Shown here: piece after piece, positions 54,301 to 64,000 of the stretch
Layout: each line of letters opens with the position of its first letter
Position numbering within the stretch: the stretch's first letter is position 1
Assembly: GCA_013398055.1 (NCBI GenBank)
Contig: VZRS01012040.1
Location: forward strand, 449,094-513,093
Source of the DNA: Ifrita kowaldi
Taxonomy: Eukaryota > Chordata > Aves > Passeriformes > Cinclosomatidae
Direction of reading: 5' to 3'
Length of the DNA stretch: 64,000 bases
The notes under the pieces: generated by a model
The model's database searches: none
What the model was told of the DNA's origin: nothing
Seen by the model: the letters and a program-made list of their open reading frames with translations, nothing else
Program-made: the position numbers and the translations under genes

Positions 54301-56117
54301 CCCTGCTCATGGGATCTTGGTGGCCTTTGATCCCTCCAGCTCCAGTAGGATGGGAAGAGCAGGGAGGGAAAGCATCATCCTCTTTTGGCCAGGCACCTGC
54401 AACAGGATGGGATCCCACAGGGGTACATGGGAATCCTGGAGGGGGACATCTGTCCTAGCAAAGATTTCACAGTGTCTGAGGGTTTCAGTTTGGGGTCTTG
54501 GGTCAGGGCTCCCCTTTGTTTTCTGATTCAAGCTTGAGCAGCCTGGTAATTGTCAAATCCTGCCAGTCCCATTGTGAAGGTATTTAACTGCAATGCAAAG
54601 AAACTGCTTGTAAATGCCTGGGTATCCACACACAGCGAGCAAACAAACACCATTGGCAAAGATCTCAGCAGGAAGGACAAATATTGGGGAAAACTAAAAA
54701 GCTCAGCCTTGAGGCCCTTCCTGTCACAGCTACACCAGCCCAAGAGGGGAATGCAGGTGCTGTGGCTGGAATCAAAGCCTGCTTAATGCAATGAACTTTC
54801 CTCCTCCAGTTAAAGTTTTACTTTACTGGAGACCAGTGCAAAGATTAGTGGTCTTACACTCATCTTTGTTGTTTTTTCTCTTGCTCTTCCTCTGTAGAAA
54901 GTACATTTTGTGCCCGTGTGAAGCCTGGCTGACTGAGAGCATTATCCAGTGAGTGCTGTAACTTGGCTGCCGGACCCATCAGGGGCTGATCTGGAAGATA
55001 ATGACTTTAATCAGCATTAATCACCTTCCCGGCTGACTCAGATTTTGGCACGGTCTGCTACCGCTAAGGATGCCACTGTCCCCCCAGCCCTGCAGCTCCT
55101 CTCTCTGACCATGTCAAGGACAGCAAAGCCCAAGCCAGAGCGAGACCAGCTCAGACCAGCTTGTGCAGATGTGCAAAGTTCATGAAAACCGAGTGAGCCA
55201 AGGCAAAAATACTTGGCAGCAACAGTAGTATTTGGCAGCATTGGGAGTATTTCCCAGAATCCACAATATTTGACAGCACAGGCATCAGCTGGTAGTGCTG
55301 AAAGGCTCACTGTTCCACCACTGGGATTTTTAATGGAAGCATCTTTTATTGTAATATTTGGGGTAATTTTGCTATGTTTTGTGTCCATATACACACACAG
55401 CTGTCTCCTCTGATAGGTGTGTGCTGGCATTAGAGCTGCCTGCTGGGGGGCTCTGTGTGTGCAGGTGTCTGTGTATGGACACACAGAGGGACCTGTATAC
55501 ATCTGTGTTTATATGTGGCTCTGGATGTGATATATACACATGAATATATTTTAAAGCAGGTGCTAAGTGCTATTTAAATAAAGCACTTACTCATTTTCTA
55601 GCTGCTTTGCTACAAGTGCTGGAGAGGTTTCTTCTCCCTGATTCAGCAAGAGGATTGTGATGTGACATGTACACCCAGCACAGAAGCTGAGGAAGGTGTT
55701 GAGCATCTCAAAACAGGCTCTAGCGTGTTCTCAAGCCCCTGGCATGTCACATTTCCAACGGTTCAGCTGAGGGACAGCCCCAAACCAGCCCTGCAAGCTG
55801 GATCATTTGAATTTTCCAGATCCACTCTATGTCTTTGCAGGTCTCCCATTGTTTCATGTGTGTCCCAAACACGGGGATTGGTGGTGGCTGCTTTGAGCTG
55901 AGTGGTGGCCAAATAATGCGTGGAAGACTTGGGTTTCTCATTAACTCCAGAGTTGATATAGTCCCATCTCTCCAAGCACCAGCCCGTTTTCCTGCCTCCA
56001 TCCCAGCTCTGCTGTCCTTCCTTCCCTGCCCAAGCCCTTACCTCGCTCTGCAGCCCAGGACAGTGACTATTCCCAGGAGGAGGGCGGAGGAGCTGTGAGG
56101 TGGACAAGAAAAGGAAA
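51301..56117 (+). other. Intergenic region between TNIK and SLC2A2
   Basis: I recognise no gene. It holds a perfect 28-bp tandem duplication at 53613-53668 and A/T tracts near 53140. The SLC2A2 promoter must lie in its 3' part, but I could not identify a TATA box or a firm transcription start. Confidence 0.65.
53613..53668 (+). repeat. 28-bp perfect tandem duplication
   Basis: The unit beginning GGGATTTGATAAGCTGG and ending CATCCT occurs twice head to tail, at 53613-53640 and 53641-53668, with no mismatch. Confidence 0.95.
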
Positions 56118-56132
56118 ATGCAAACAGAGAAG
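56118..56132 (+). CDS. SLC2A2: SLC2A2 exon 1 coding part (MQTEK)
   Basis: ATG then four codons (MQTEK) directly before donor GTAATC. Human exon 1 likewise encodes only five residues (MTEDK). The -3 base is A, a favourable start context. Phase 0 joins to HLTGTL. Confidence 0.88.
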
Positions 56133-59100
56133 GTAATCATGGCTCGCCGGTATTTTTGCACTAGACTTTCTAGTGAAGTGACTAGAATTTCTGTAGGAGT
56201 GCAGCACTGAGAAATCCCTTGCAAAACCAAAACCAACCAAAAATAAATCCCCTCTACTAATTAACTGTGCACCGGGGCAAAGGGGAAAAGGGCCAAGGGA
56301 TTATTTTTTATTTTTAAGAGCTCTGTTGGCTCATTGAATAACTTTAACTGTGATGGGAGGAAAACATGCTTGAAACAGTGCTGCTGAAAAACACCCTTTT
56401 GGTGTTTTTTTCCCAGCTGTTGTGCTCCAGGGGTGGGGATGGTGCACGACACACTGCTACTGCTGCTGCTTCTTGCACTGCTGTGCCAGGCAGAGCTCTG
56501 GCTCCTGCGAGCTCCAGGGCCAGGATGGGCAGTGCAGCAGGGAGAGCTGGACTGTCATTGTGGGGCAACACCATTCTGCCCTGGGGGCCTGATCTGGCCT
56601 GTCCCCAGGGGCTCTCCTTCTCTTTTGGGGAGAGCTAACCACCCATGCTGCTGCAGCAGCATCCCTGGATGACACTGTCCCAGCCAGCTGGGCAGCAGGA
56701 TCTCTTGGGACAGGGATGGGATGCAGCCCTCCCCCACTTTTGGGCACTGCTAGGACCATATGATGAGGTTGTTCTTTGCTTCCTGCCCCAGCACCTCACG
56801 GGAACATTGGTCCTCTCGGTCTTCACCGCGGTGTTGGGCTTCTTCCAGTACGGCTACAGCCTGGGGGTCATTAATGCCCCCCAGAAGGTAAGTGAGCCCC
56901 CCAAGCTGTGCACGGCCAAGGAACTACGGCTTCAGGGCAGCCAGGGCCAGTTTGTGCCTTGCAGAAGCCCTCAGGAGGGCTCTGTCCCTTCCCAGGCAGT
57001 CTCTCCCACAGAATAAAGCCTCCACGACAAGGCAGTGGGGTGAGAACACAGCCAGGACCCTCCACTGGCACTTCCCCAGGAAAAGGAGTGGGACTCTGCA
57101 CATAACGGAGCTGTCCCCACTGCAACACAGTCCCTGTGCCGGCCAAGGGACTGCATCCCCCCACCAAATCCAGTGCCAAATCCAGACACCAAGCTCAGCC
57201 CAGCCCTGGGAGGGGGAATGCTCTGGAGGCCCTCGCTGGGGTCTGGGTGTTGTGGAGCTGGGGGGAACCCCAAGATTTCATCCCTGCAGAGCCTGCAATG
57301 GAAAGTTTTTCCTGAGGCAGAAAAAAATCCAAAGCAGGGGTTGGGGTGGTTATAGATCTGAGCTGATGGCGTTTTTCGTCTTTGCCTGTCACAGGTGATA
57401 GAAGCGCACTACGGGCGTGTGCTGGGCATCGTCCCCCCAGACAGATATGCCACCAATGCCTCTGGGGAGGATGGCACATTCCTCCAGGCTGGCACAGAGG
57501 GCACACTCCCACCCCCGACTGACATCAGTGAGGATCTCGCTGCCTCCCCACACATCCTCACCATGTACTGGTCCCTGTCTGTGTCCGTGTTTGCCATCGG
57601 CGGCATGGTTTCCTCCTTCACTGTGGGCTGGATCGGCGACCGGCTCGGGAGGTGAGAGGCTCGTGTGTGCTGTGACTCTGTGCCACAGCCCAAACCCTTC
57701 TGATTGATTTTTCCCATAGAACCATTCCCTCCCTGTAGAAATACAATTTGTGTTATTTTCCCCAATTTAGGAAAAAAAGGAAAAAAACCCTCCAACTTCC
57801 AAAACACTGTTTCAACCATCACAGAGGTTGGGCCTATTAAAATCCTCAGTTACAAATCAGAATTTTATTGCAACTTGAGCATTTCAGACAGCAGCTGATG
57901 AGCAGCCTTGATTAACTTCTGAATTCCCCCTTTTCTTTCCATGGCAAAAGGAAGAGGAGGACATCTGAATGGCATTTGCACAGGATGTATAGTATAATAT
58001 ATAATACCATTTTAACTACTCTGATTGCACCCTGGCCCCGTACTTTGCAGTGCCTACAATCATTGGTTTTCCCCTGTAGTGCTGATTAAATCACTTCATA
58101 GCTCCTCCTGTGTGTTGCAAAGGCTGCTTTGGCTGAGCGAGGTGCCAGAGGAGCTGTGCTGCTGCTGCCTTGCAGGGTGAAAGCCATGCTGGTGGTGAAC
58201 GTCCTCTCCATCGCTGGGAACCTCCTCATGGGGCTGGCGAAATTTGGGCCATCCCACATCCTCATCATCTCCGGGAGAGCAGTCACAGGGCTGTACTGCG
58301 GTGAGTCCAGGTTGGGTCAGCCACTGAAAGCAGCTCCTTGGCAGCACGCTCCAGGGCTGCAGTTCAGTTTCCTGTATTTTTTAATCCTTTTTTTAGTTCA
58401 GAAAGGGTTTCAAAGATGGGAGTTTCCCTCTTCTCCCTGTGTCTGCCCTTCTCGATCCAGAAGTATTTGGGTTTCCCAGAAGTATTTGGGTTGGCTCTAT
58501 CACATGTTCATTTTACACATCCTCAAAAGGAGCAGGTTGCTCTGTATCTCAAGGCTGGGTTTTGCTGGTGCCTGCTGTAAGAGGACATCGTTAGCCAGGC
58601 CGGTTAACAGGTTCTCTAGACAGAGAGCACAGAAGCACTGTGCACAGAGGGGATACGATAGCCAGCAAATAATATGGAATTCCATTAGAATTAGCTTAGA
58701 AATAACAGCTCTGTATCACTGTTACTGGTATGCAAATACAATACTCCACTCCGAGGTTTCAAGGCAAGTTTTAAGAAAGCTCTTTGCCTGGTGATAACTT
58801 CTCCCAGCAGACAATCCCTGCTCTGTGCTATGACGTGTGTGTTCAAGTAAAAAGGCTTCCCAGTTTCAGGCTCTGAATCCAAGGACAGCCCAGCACCTTT
58901 CCAAGGTGCAGGTGGTTCCCAGCCAGGTGTAAGGGGCTTGGTGGGGTGTGGGGTGCAGCACACAGGCTCCATCCTCCTTTCCCATTTGGGAAGTGGTTTC
59001 TGCTGCTTGCTGAGCTGTGTCTAGAAGTGGTGATGGCCGTGTGTGCTCGGTGCAGGGCTCTCCTCCGGACTCGTGCCCATGTATGTCAGCGAGGTCTCTC

Positions 59101-62100
59101 CCACGGCCCTTCGAGGAGCGCTGGGGACGCTGCACCAGCTCGCTATCGTCACAGGTATCCTCTTCAGCCAGGTAAGAAGGAAAACACACACATCCAGAGA
59201 GGGTGTTTCGGAGATTAGGAAGACCCAGTGATATAATGGGGTGTTGTTCACCATTCTACCCTAAAACTGAAGGAGTGTGCAAAACCATCTGCTCTAATGC
59301 AGTTAAACCCCTGCCTTTAGTAGGAGGTGTCTTAACAAAGACAACTTCTCAAGAAATAAAAAATACTTCTGCAAACAATTTCTCCTCTCCCTGAGGAAGT
59401 TTCTTCAGCATCTCATCAGCATCAGGCTGGATCCTGAGCATGAGACCCCTGATAATCAGGTTCTCAAAAATGGCTTCTTCAGGGAAGCAGGGAGCCCAAA
59501 GTCCCCATCAGCACTGCACACCATGGCACAAGTCCCACCTACACAACAGGTGGGCACATAAATGTACAGAAAACAAACACATTCAGAAAAAGGGTTGGTA
59601 TTTACTTCTAGTTTTCTTCCAGCTTGTCACTTCAAAATGCCATTGTGGTCAATTGCTTTCTTTTCTTAGGGTGCAAAATGATCCATTCAATTATGCCTCA
59701 ATTATTCCAGGTCCTTGGACTAGACTTTCTCCTGGGCAACGATGAGATGTGGCCCCTGCTCCTTGGTTTGTCTGGCGTGGCTGCCCTGCTGCAGTTCTTC
59801 CTGCTCTTATTGTGCCCCGAGAGCCCCCGATACCTTTACATCAAACTGGGGAAGGTGGAGGAAGCTAAAAAAAGTAAGAAAGATATTCTGGGCTTGTCCA
59901 GAGTGGTTTTTATACTGTACATAGCATTAAACACAGAAGGAAAAGCCCAGCTGAGGACTCCCACATGACTCTGGTTGCTCCATCTCATGCTCTGAGCTGC
60001 TGGGGTACAAACTAGCTCTGGATCAAAAACTATGGAGATGTTTGCATGGGACTAAGCAGCACTGCTGAGGAATGAGGCTTGAGAGTGATGTCTCAGGGCT
60101 GTTGCAACGCTGACGTGCTGCTACCCCTGACCAAGCAGACGGACTCTGGATCCTTGGATGTACCATTGGAACCCTCAGAACAAGAGGGCACAGTAGTCCA
60201 TGTGGTTGGCTTACCTCAAGTTTTGCCTAAAGAGGTTCTTGTCCTTACTTACATCTTATCTACCACTGAAAACAAAATGTCAATCTTTTGTTTCCCTAAG
60301 ATTTGAAAAGGCTTAGAGGAAACTGTGATCCGATGAAAGAGATTGAAGAGATGGAAAAGGAAAAGCAAGAGGCTGCTAGTGAGAAGAAAGTCTCCATAAG
60401 ACAGCTTTTCACCTCTCCCAAGTACAGGCAGGCTGTCATCGTGGCGCTGATGGTGCAAATATCCCAGCAGTTCTCGGGAATCAACGCGGTGAGTCTCCCC
60501 AAAATGTTTGTCTTTCAAGAAATCCATGTTGAGCATGAAAAGGCAGCTCTGGCTCCATCCAAGCCCTGCAGGGATGAAAGAAGCCTTTCCCATGGCTGCA
60601 GTGAGCTCCTTGGTCCCTGCCAAGCTGGCTGTGGGAGGGCAGGAGGGAAGAAGAGTGGGAGGGAGTCCAGCACAAAACCAGCTGGCACAGCAGGCCCATG
60701 CTGAGCCCTCCCATGACCCTCCACCTCCCCGAGTTTGTCAGCAGTTTGCCCTCTTTAATGACATCATGCTCCCCCCAGAATCACTATTTTCTAGCCTTTT
60801 GTAGCTAAACAACTTTTGCATCACCTCCTGGAATACCAGACATCACTATTTGACACCCATTAAGTAGCACACAGGGATGCCCAGCCCAACTGGCTCCAGG
60901 CCATGCTCAACCTATCCATCAGCCACTGGGTCAGCCACCCATTTACCTCCTGCCCTTAACATTCACCCAAAAGGAATGATCTTATTCTTGGAGAGAAGGA
61001 AGAAATGGGACTGACTGCAATGAGAATATTTTAAAATTCATGTAAAACTCGGTCATATTTGAAGATATTTGTCTTCAGTGCTCAGTGCTGGTGATCTGGA
61101 TTTTAAGATTAAACATGGACTACATAGAAGAAAACAGATTTTAATGTGCAAATGCAGTAGCTCAAGAGAGGAATTTCAACAGGATTTTTAACTCCCTCAG
61201 GCTCCTTTGAAATTTTCAGCTTTAATTATTATAACAAGCCATTAAAAGCTGAAAAATTATTCATAATTAAATTACGCCACATCTCAGCAAAGCAAACGCA
61301 ACTCTTCCCTCATGAGAACAAAAAGTTTCACCAGCCCTATTGCCTAATCCTTCATCTTGATGTATTTTGATAGATCTTTTACTACTCCACAAACATTTTT
61401 GAGAGAGCTGGGGTTGACCAACCAGTTTATGCAACCATCGGTGTTGGAGTGGTGAACACGGTCTTCACTGTTATCTCTGTAAGTAAATACTTCTGCCCCC
61501 TGGACAGAAGCTACAATGTGGTTTTGAAACATGATTTTATCCCAGAGCTGGGATTTGCAGTGTTGCAGGACTGACCCTGAACACCTTACAGGGAAAAATC
61601 ATTCCCTGGGCAAGTTTCATTTGAAATTCAAGTCTTGACATAGACCATGTTGCTATCGATCAGCACTGCTAAACACCTCGTGAGTAGAAACTGCACCACT
61701 GTGTTCAAGGAAGCTCTGAAAACTCTGCATTTCCCCCCAAAATAAAAGTTGCCCTTGGGACTGCAATTGTACAGGTCCTATTCCCCCAGGGAGCAGGCAG
61801 GGGATGGGGGCTGTGATGGAGAAGTCATCAGCTCACAGTTTGCTGTTATCTGTTATCTTTCAAATTGTTTTCTGTATGTACACAGCACCTGCACGAGAGA
61901 TATCCAAAGGCTTTTCCACAGTAATAAAAGTAATCCAGCACCTATCCTCATCCTATCTCGGCAGGGCTCTGCAGCAATAACAGGATGGTTCTGTTTCCAC
62001 AGACCTTCCCTTTGTTTGTCTCTCTCCTGAGAGGATTAATACAATTCCTATCAGCTGGCAATTAGTTTTATAATGTGGTCATTAATATAAGATCAGGAAA

Positions 62101-63708
62101 TGCCAAGCTCATTTCCCTATTATCTCTCAAGAGATTTAGGGAATAAAGGACTTTCACCAACATGATGCAGGACTGGCTGCAAGGCAGAAATACACAGCTC
62201 CAAGAGATTTAGGACAAGGAGGAATAATTTTAAACTGACAGAGCAGGTTTTGATTAGATATTATAAAGAAATTCTTGTCTGTGAAGGTGGTGAGACGCTG
62301 GCACAGGTTTCTCGGAGAGGTTGTGGATGCCCCATCCCTGAATTTTCCAAGGCCAGGTTGGATGGGGCTTGGAGCAACCTGGTCTTGTGGAAGGTGTCCC
62401 TGCCAATGGCAGGGGGTTGAAATTGGATGATCTTTAAGGTCCCTTCCAACCCAGCACCTGTGAGATAGGAGGTCTTGGTGTGAACCTGCTTTAAAGTCCA
62501 TCACAGGTCCCGTACTGAGGAGAAAATGTGATATTTACTGTGAAATGAGGCACAGAGCTGTGCAGCTGGAAGTTTCTTCAGCATGGAGGGTGTCCTGCAG
62601 TTCGATCCCCACCCCAGGGCTCTGTTACTTGCAGCCTTGGGCATTTGCTCTTTGCTTCTTTTGTCCATGAGCACTTAAAAATTACCTGCTTTTGTCAATA
62701 AATGACAGACCCCAATCAAAAGGCAGAAGCACTGACAGCCGGGTGGACCTTGGCAAGGGGAGAAGGGAGCAGAGACTCATCCTCTACAACTTCACGTGTC
62801 AGCACATGAATGGCCTCCAGCAAAAGAGACAGTCTCTGGGAAGTGCAAATCATGGCTGTAATGGCAGGAAAGGTGGAGCTGCTGGCCAGAGGTGTCCTTT
62901 CAAGCAGAGGGGAAAGAGCAGGCAGCCTCAGAGGCTGCTGCATGGTTAGGCCAGGCCAGCTGTACTGTCCTCTGGAGGGACCTACAGCTCCCTGCCCGAT
63001 GAGGTGTCTGGTACAGACTTAAGTATCTGTCAAAAGCTGTGTGAGATGACTGGAATCCACCAAGAGGAGTTGAGAAGGAGCAAACTAAGCCTTGTGACTA
63101 CCAGGGAAGCAAAAGGAGTCTGGCAGTGATTGGAGGAAAAATCCTGACAGCAGCTGCTACACAACTATCCCTGCCCTAGGACAGGCAAGGTGCAATGGCC
63201 CATGATGTGACCTGAACCATGCTACATTTTGAAGGCTGATTTCAAACTAATGCAGACCTAGTAAGTTTTTAGTTCCTGGAAGAAAAAAAGAAAAGGGAGA
63301 GAGAGAGAAAGTCCACAGTCAGCAATTCATGTGTAGGAGCAGCGGGAAGTCCTGAGAGCTTGGAAATACATGGGCTCTGAGCGTATGTGCCTTTGCCTTG
63401 CCCTTGGCAGGGGGACTGCTCAGTCTGGCTCCCCAGCAGCTGCCAGCAGAGTTCCTGATGCTTGGAAACCAGCCCATAAATCTCTACCACTAGAGCTAAA
63501 AGAGCAAAAGAGCAGTGTGGCAGTGGTAACAGGTTGGTTATTGCTAATGGCCCTGATCCTGAGAGCGGTGGTGCTGGACACTGAGCTGCTGCATGTGTTT
63601 CTACAGGTCCTTCTGGTGGAGAAGGCAGGCAGGCGGTCCCTGTTCCTGGCTGGTTTGATGGGCATGTTAGTCAGCGCTGTGGCCATGACAGTCGGGCTTG
63701 TGCTCCTG
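56118..63708 (+). CDS. SLC2A2: SLC2A2 (GLUT2) facilitated glucose transporter, 5' nine coding exons, partial
   Basis: GLUT2 is a low-affinity, high-capacity hexose carrier of liver, gut, kidney and islet membranes, with 12 membrane helices in the family. Exons: 56118-56132, 56792-56887, 57395-57651, 58176-58300, 59056-59171, 59711-59873, 60301-60488, 61374-61478, 63607-63708. They total 1167 nt (389 codons) and all phases join. The exon lengths 163, 188, 105 and 102 match the conserved SLC2A pattern as I recall it. Motifs include GYSLGVINAPQ, GDRLGR, PESPRYLYIK, QQFSGIN and VEKAGRRS. The last exons, with the PETKG motif, lie beyond 64000. HQLAIVTG and the long first loop identify GLUT2 rather than GLUT1, 3 or 4. 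Confidence 0.97.
56133..56791 (+). other. SLC2A2 intron 1
   Basis: 659 nt. It contains ATTAAC within CTAATTAACTG near 56258-56268, an HNF1 half-site-like string of uncertain value. Nothing else was recognised. Confidence 0.6.
56792..56887 (+). CDS. SLC2A2: SLC2A2 exon 2: first membrane helix
   Basis: 32 codons, HLTGTLVLSVFTAVLGFFQY then GYSLGVINAPQK. This is helix 1, with the conserved GY-(S/D)-(L/I)-GVINAPQ sugar-porter segment. Donor GTAAGT. Confidence 0.96.
56888..57394 (+). other. SLC2A2 intron 2
   Basis: 507 nt, without any repeat or second exon seen. Confidence 0.7.
57395..57651 (+). CDS. SLC2A2: SLC2A2 exon 3: large first extracellular loop and helix 2
   Basis: 257 nt. VIEAHYGRVLGIV begins the exon. 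A GLUT2-type long extracellular loop carries an NAS sequon at about Asn58, equivalent to the human glycosylated Asn62. MYWSLSVSVFAIGGMVSSF is helix 2, followed by the cytoplasmic GDRLGR motif. The loop is much less conserved than the helices. Confidence 0.96.
57652..58175 (+). other. SLC2A2 intron 3
   Basis: 524 nt, A/T-rich in its middle part. Nothing else was recognised. Confidence 0.7.
58176..58300 (+). CDS. SLC2A2: SLC2A2 exon 4: helices 3 and 4
   Basis: 125 nt encoding VKAMLVVNVLSIAGNLLMGL, AKFGPSHILIISGRAVTGLY and C. Helix 3 is followed by the SGR-x-VTGLYCG part of helix 4. Acceptor CTTGCAG, donor GTGAGT. Confidence 0.96.
58301..59055 (+). other. SLC2A2 intron 4
   Basis: 755 nt, including a 19-bp tandem duplication at 58457-58494. 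No exon was seen. Confidence 0.7.
58457..58494 (+). repeat. 19-bp tandem duplication
   Basis: CCAGAAGTATTTGGGTTTC is followed directly by a second copy differing only in its last two bases. Confidence 0.85.
59056..59171 (+). CDS. SLC2A2: SLC2A2 exon 5: helix 4-5 loop and helix 5
   Basis: 116 nt encoding GLSSGLVPMYVSEVSPTALR and GALGTLHQLAIVTGILFSQ. PMYVSEVSPTALRGALG is the sugar-porter signature (PxYxxEx(S/A)PxxxRG). HQLAIVTG is GLUT2-like. Donor GTAAGA. Confidence 0.96.
59172..59710 (+). other. SLC2A2 intron 5
   Basis: 539 nt, with no feature seen. Confidence 0.7.
59711..59873 (+). CDS. SLC2A2: SLC2A2 exon 6: helix 6 and PESPR motif
   Basis: 163 nt encoding VLGLDFLLGNDEMWPLLLGL, SGVAALLQFFLLLLCPESPR and YLYIKLGKVEEAKK, plus one base. 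PESPRYL is the conserved motif after helix 6. Donor GTAAGA. The split codon reads Asn (AAT) where I recall Ser in mammals. Confidence 0.96.
59874..60300 (+). other. SLC2A2 intron 6
   Basis: 427 nt, ending in TTTCCCTAAG. Nothing else was seen. Confidence 0.7.
60301..60488 (+). CDS. SLC2A2: SLC2A2 exon 7: central cytoplasmic loop and start of helix 7
   Basis: 188 nt. It encodes LKRLRGNCDPMKEIEEMEKE, a charged intracellular loop, and VSIRQLFTSPKYRQAVIVAL, then QISQQFSGINA. QQFSGIN belongs to helix 7, which lines the sugar path. Donor GTGAGT. Confidence 0.96.
60489..61373 (+). other. SLC2A2 intron 7
   Basis: 885 nt. Its 3' half is A/T-rich. No repeat was identified. Confidence 0.7.
61374..61478 (+). 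CDS. SLC2A2: SLC2A2 exon 8: helices 7 and 8
   Basis: 35 codons, IFYYSTNIFERAGVDQPVYA then TIGVGVVNTVFTVIS. 105 nt is the usual length for this SLC2A exon. Acceptor TTGATAG, donor GTAAGT. Confidence 0.96.
61479..63606 (+). other. SLC2A2 intron 8 (2.1 kb)
   Basis: It contains one sense-strand CR1 fragment at about 62205-62472. I found nothing else in it. Confidence 0.7.
62205..62472 (+). mobile_element. CR1 LINE 3'-end fragment (sense strand)
   Basis: 'taaagaaattcttgtctgtg', 'gatgccccatccctgaattt', 'ggagcaacctggtcttgtgg', 'tctttaaggtcccttccaac' all follow the avian CR1 3' end in order. It is 5'-truncated and lacks a clean terminal 'attctatg' repeat. Confidence 0.9.
63607..63708 (+). CDS. SLC2A2: SLC2A2 exon 9: helix 8-9 loop and helix 9
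   Basis: 34 codons, VLLVEKAGRRSLFLAGLMGM then LVSAVAMTVGLVLL. VEKAGRRSLFL is the second-half repeat of the GDRLGR-type cytoplasmic motif. The next exon falls outside the window. Donor GTAAGG. Confidence 0.96.
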
Positions 63709-64000
63709 GTAAGGATTTCTCTCCATTTTTTCTCCTTGGTTTGAAAACAAGAGAAGATCCCACCAAAGTCAGTCCAAAGCACTGGTGCAAGCGCCTGTCC
63801 AGATGAAGGGGCGGCCTCCTTTGCTGAACACCCTGGTTATTAAAGGGTGCTGTTCTGCCTCATTTTCCTTGAGCTGCAGGCAAGGAGAGGGCTCAAAGTA
63901 ACAGCTGAGCTGATGGCTGTGAACTCCTCCAGGCAGCAATGCTGGCACCACATGCCCAGCCAGCACATGGCACAAGAGTTTAAAACTTTAATTATTCATG

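Noticed and set aside
56258..56270. An HNF1-like string (ATTAAC) in SLC2A2 intron 1
   Set aside because: It is only a half-site, and such six-base strings are common. There is not enough to call a regulatory element.
1..64000. A bacterial-type system, CRISPR array, tRNA cluster or new mobile island
   Set aside because: Both strands show a normal vertebrate pattern of short exons, long introns and CR1 remnants. No array or unexplained conserved coding region was found.

Overview
This is vertebrate nuclear DNA, almost certainly from a bird. Two conserved multi-exon genes lie on the + strand with GT-AG introns. Several fragments resemble the avian CR1 LINE 3' end, with the characteristic motif around 'gggttggaagggacctt'. 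A possible LTR near 41.4-41.8 kb would suit a passerine, but that is a weak hint. In mammals TNIK and SLC2A2 are also adjacent in the same order and orientation. From memory, the chicken copies lie on chromosome 9.

Positions 1-49468 hold the 3' two-thirds of TNIK (TRAF2- and NCK-interacting kinase). I placed 24 coding exons by reading-frame continuity, splice signals and remembered family sequence. They encode the end of the kinase domain (1312-1487), the acidic and coiled-coil region (3084-14422), the Ser/Pro-rich intermediate region (19107-40561) and the C-terminal CNH domain (40939-49468, stop TAA 49466-49468). The start codon and most of the kinase domain lie upstream of the window. Three frame-neutral exons match the cassette exons of mammalian TNIK: 29 codons at 12854-12940, 55 codons at 19107-19271 and an 8-codon microexon at 27896-27919.

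Two places in TNIK look wrong in the assembly. Between 35256 and 37444 the exon phases do not join, and a family-conserved segment of about 52 nt is missing. A single N at 37435, eight bases before the next exon, marks a likely collapsed gap. Around a second N at 42192 a 221-bp block carrying a whole CNH exon appears twice, as expected for two contig ends that overlap but were not merged.

Positions 49469 to about 51300 are the probable TNIK 3' UTR, including a CpG-rich patch near 50.16-50.44 kb. From there to 56117 I see no gene.

Positions 56118-64000 hold the first nine coding exons of SLC2A2 (GLUT2, the low-affinity glucose transporter), from an ATG at 56118 to the exon ending at 63708. 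The last exons lie beyond the window. The two genes work separately: TNIK is a cytoplasmic signalling kinase (Wnt/TCF4, JNK, Rap2, actin), and SLC2A2 is a plasma-membrane hexose carrier. The rest is intron and intergenic DNA with CR1 remnants, short tandem repeats and low-complexity tracts. I see no operon, CRISPR array, tRNA, rRNA or new gene system.
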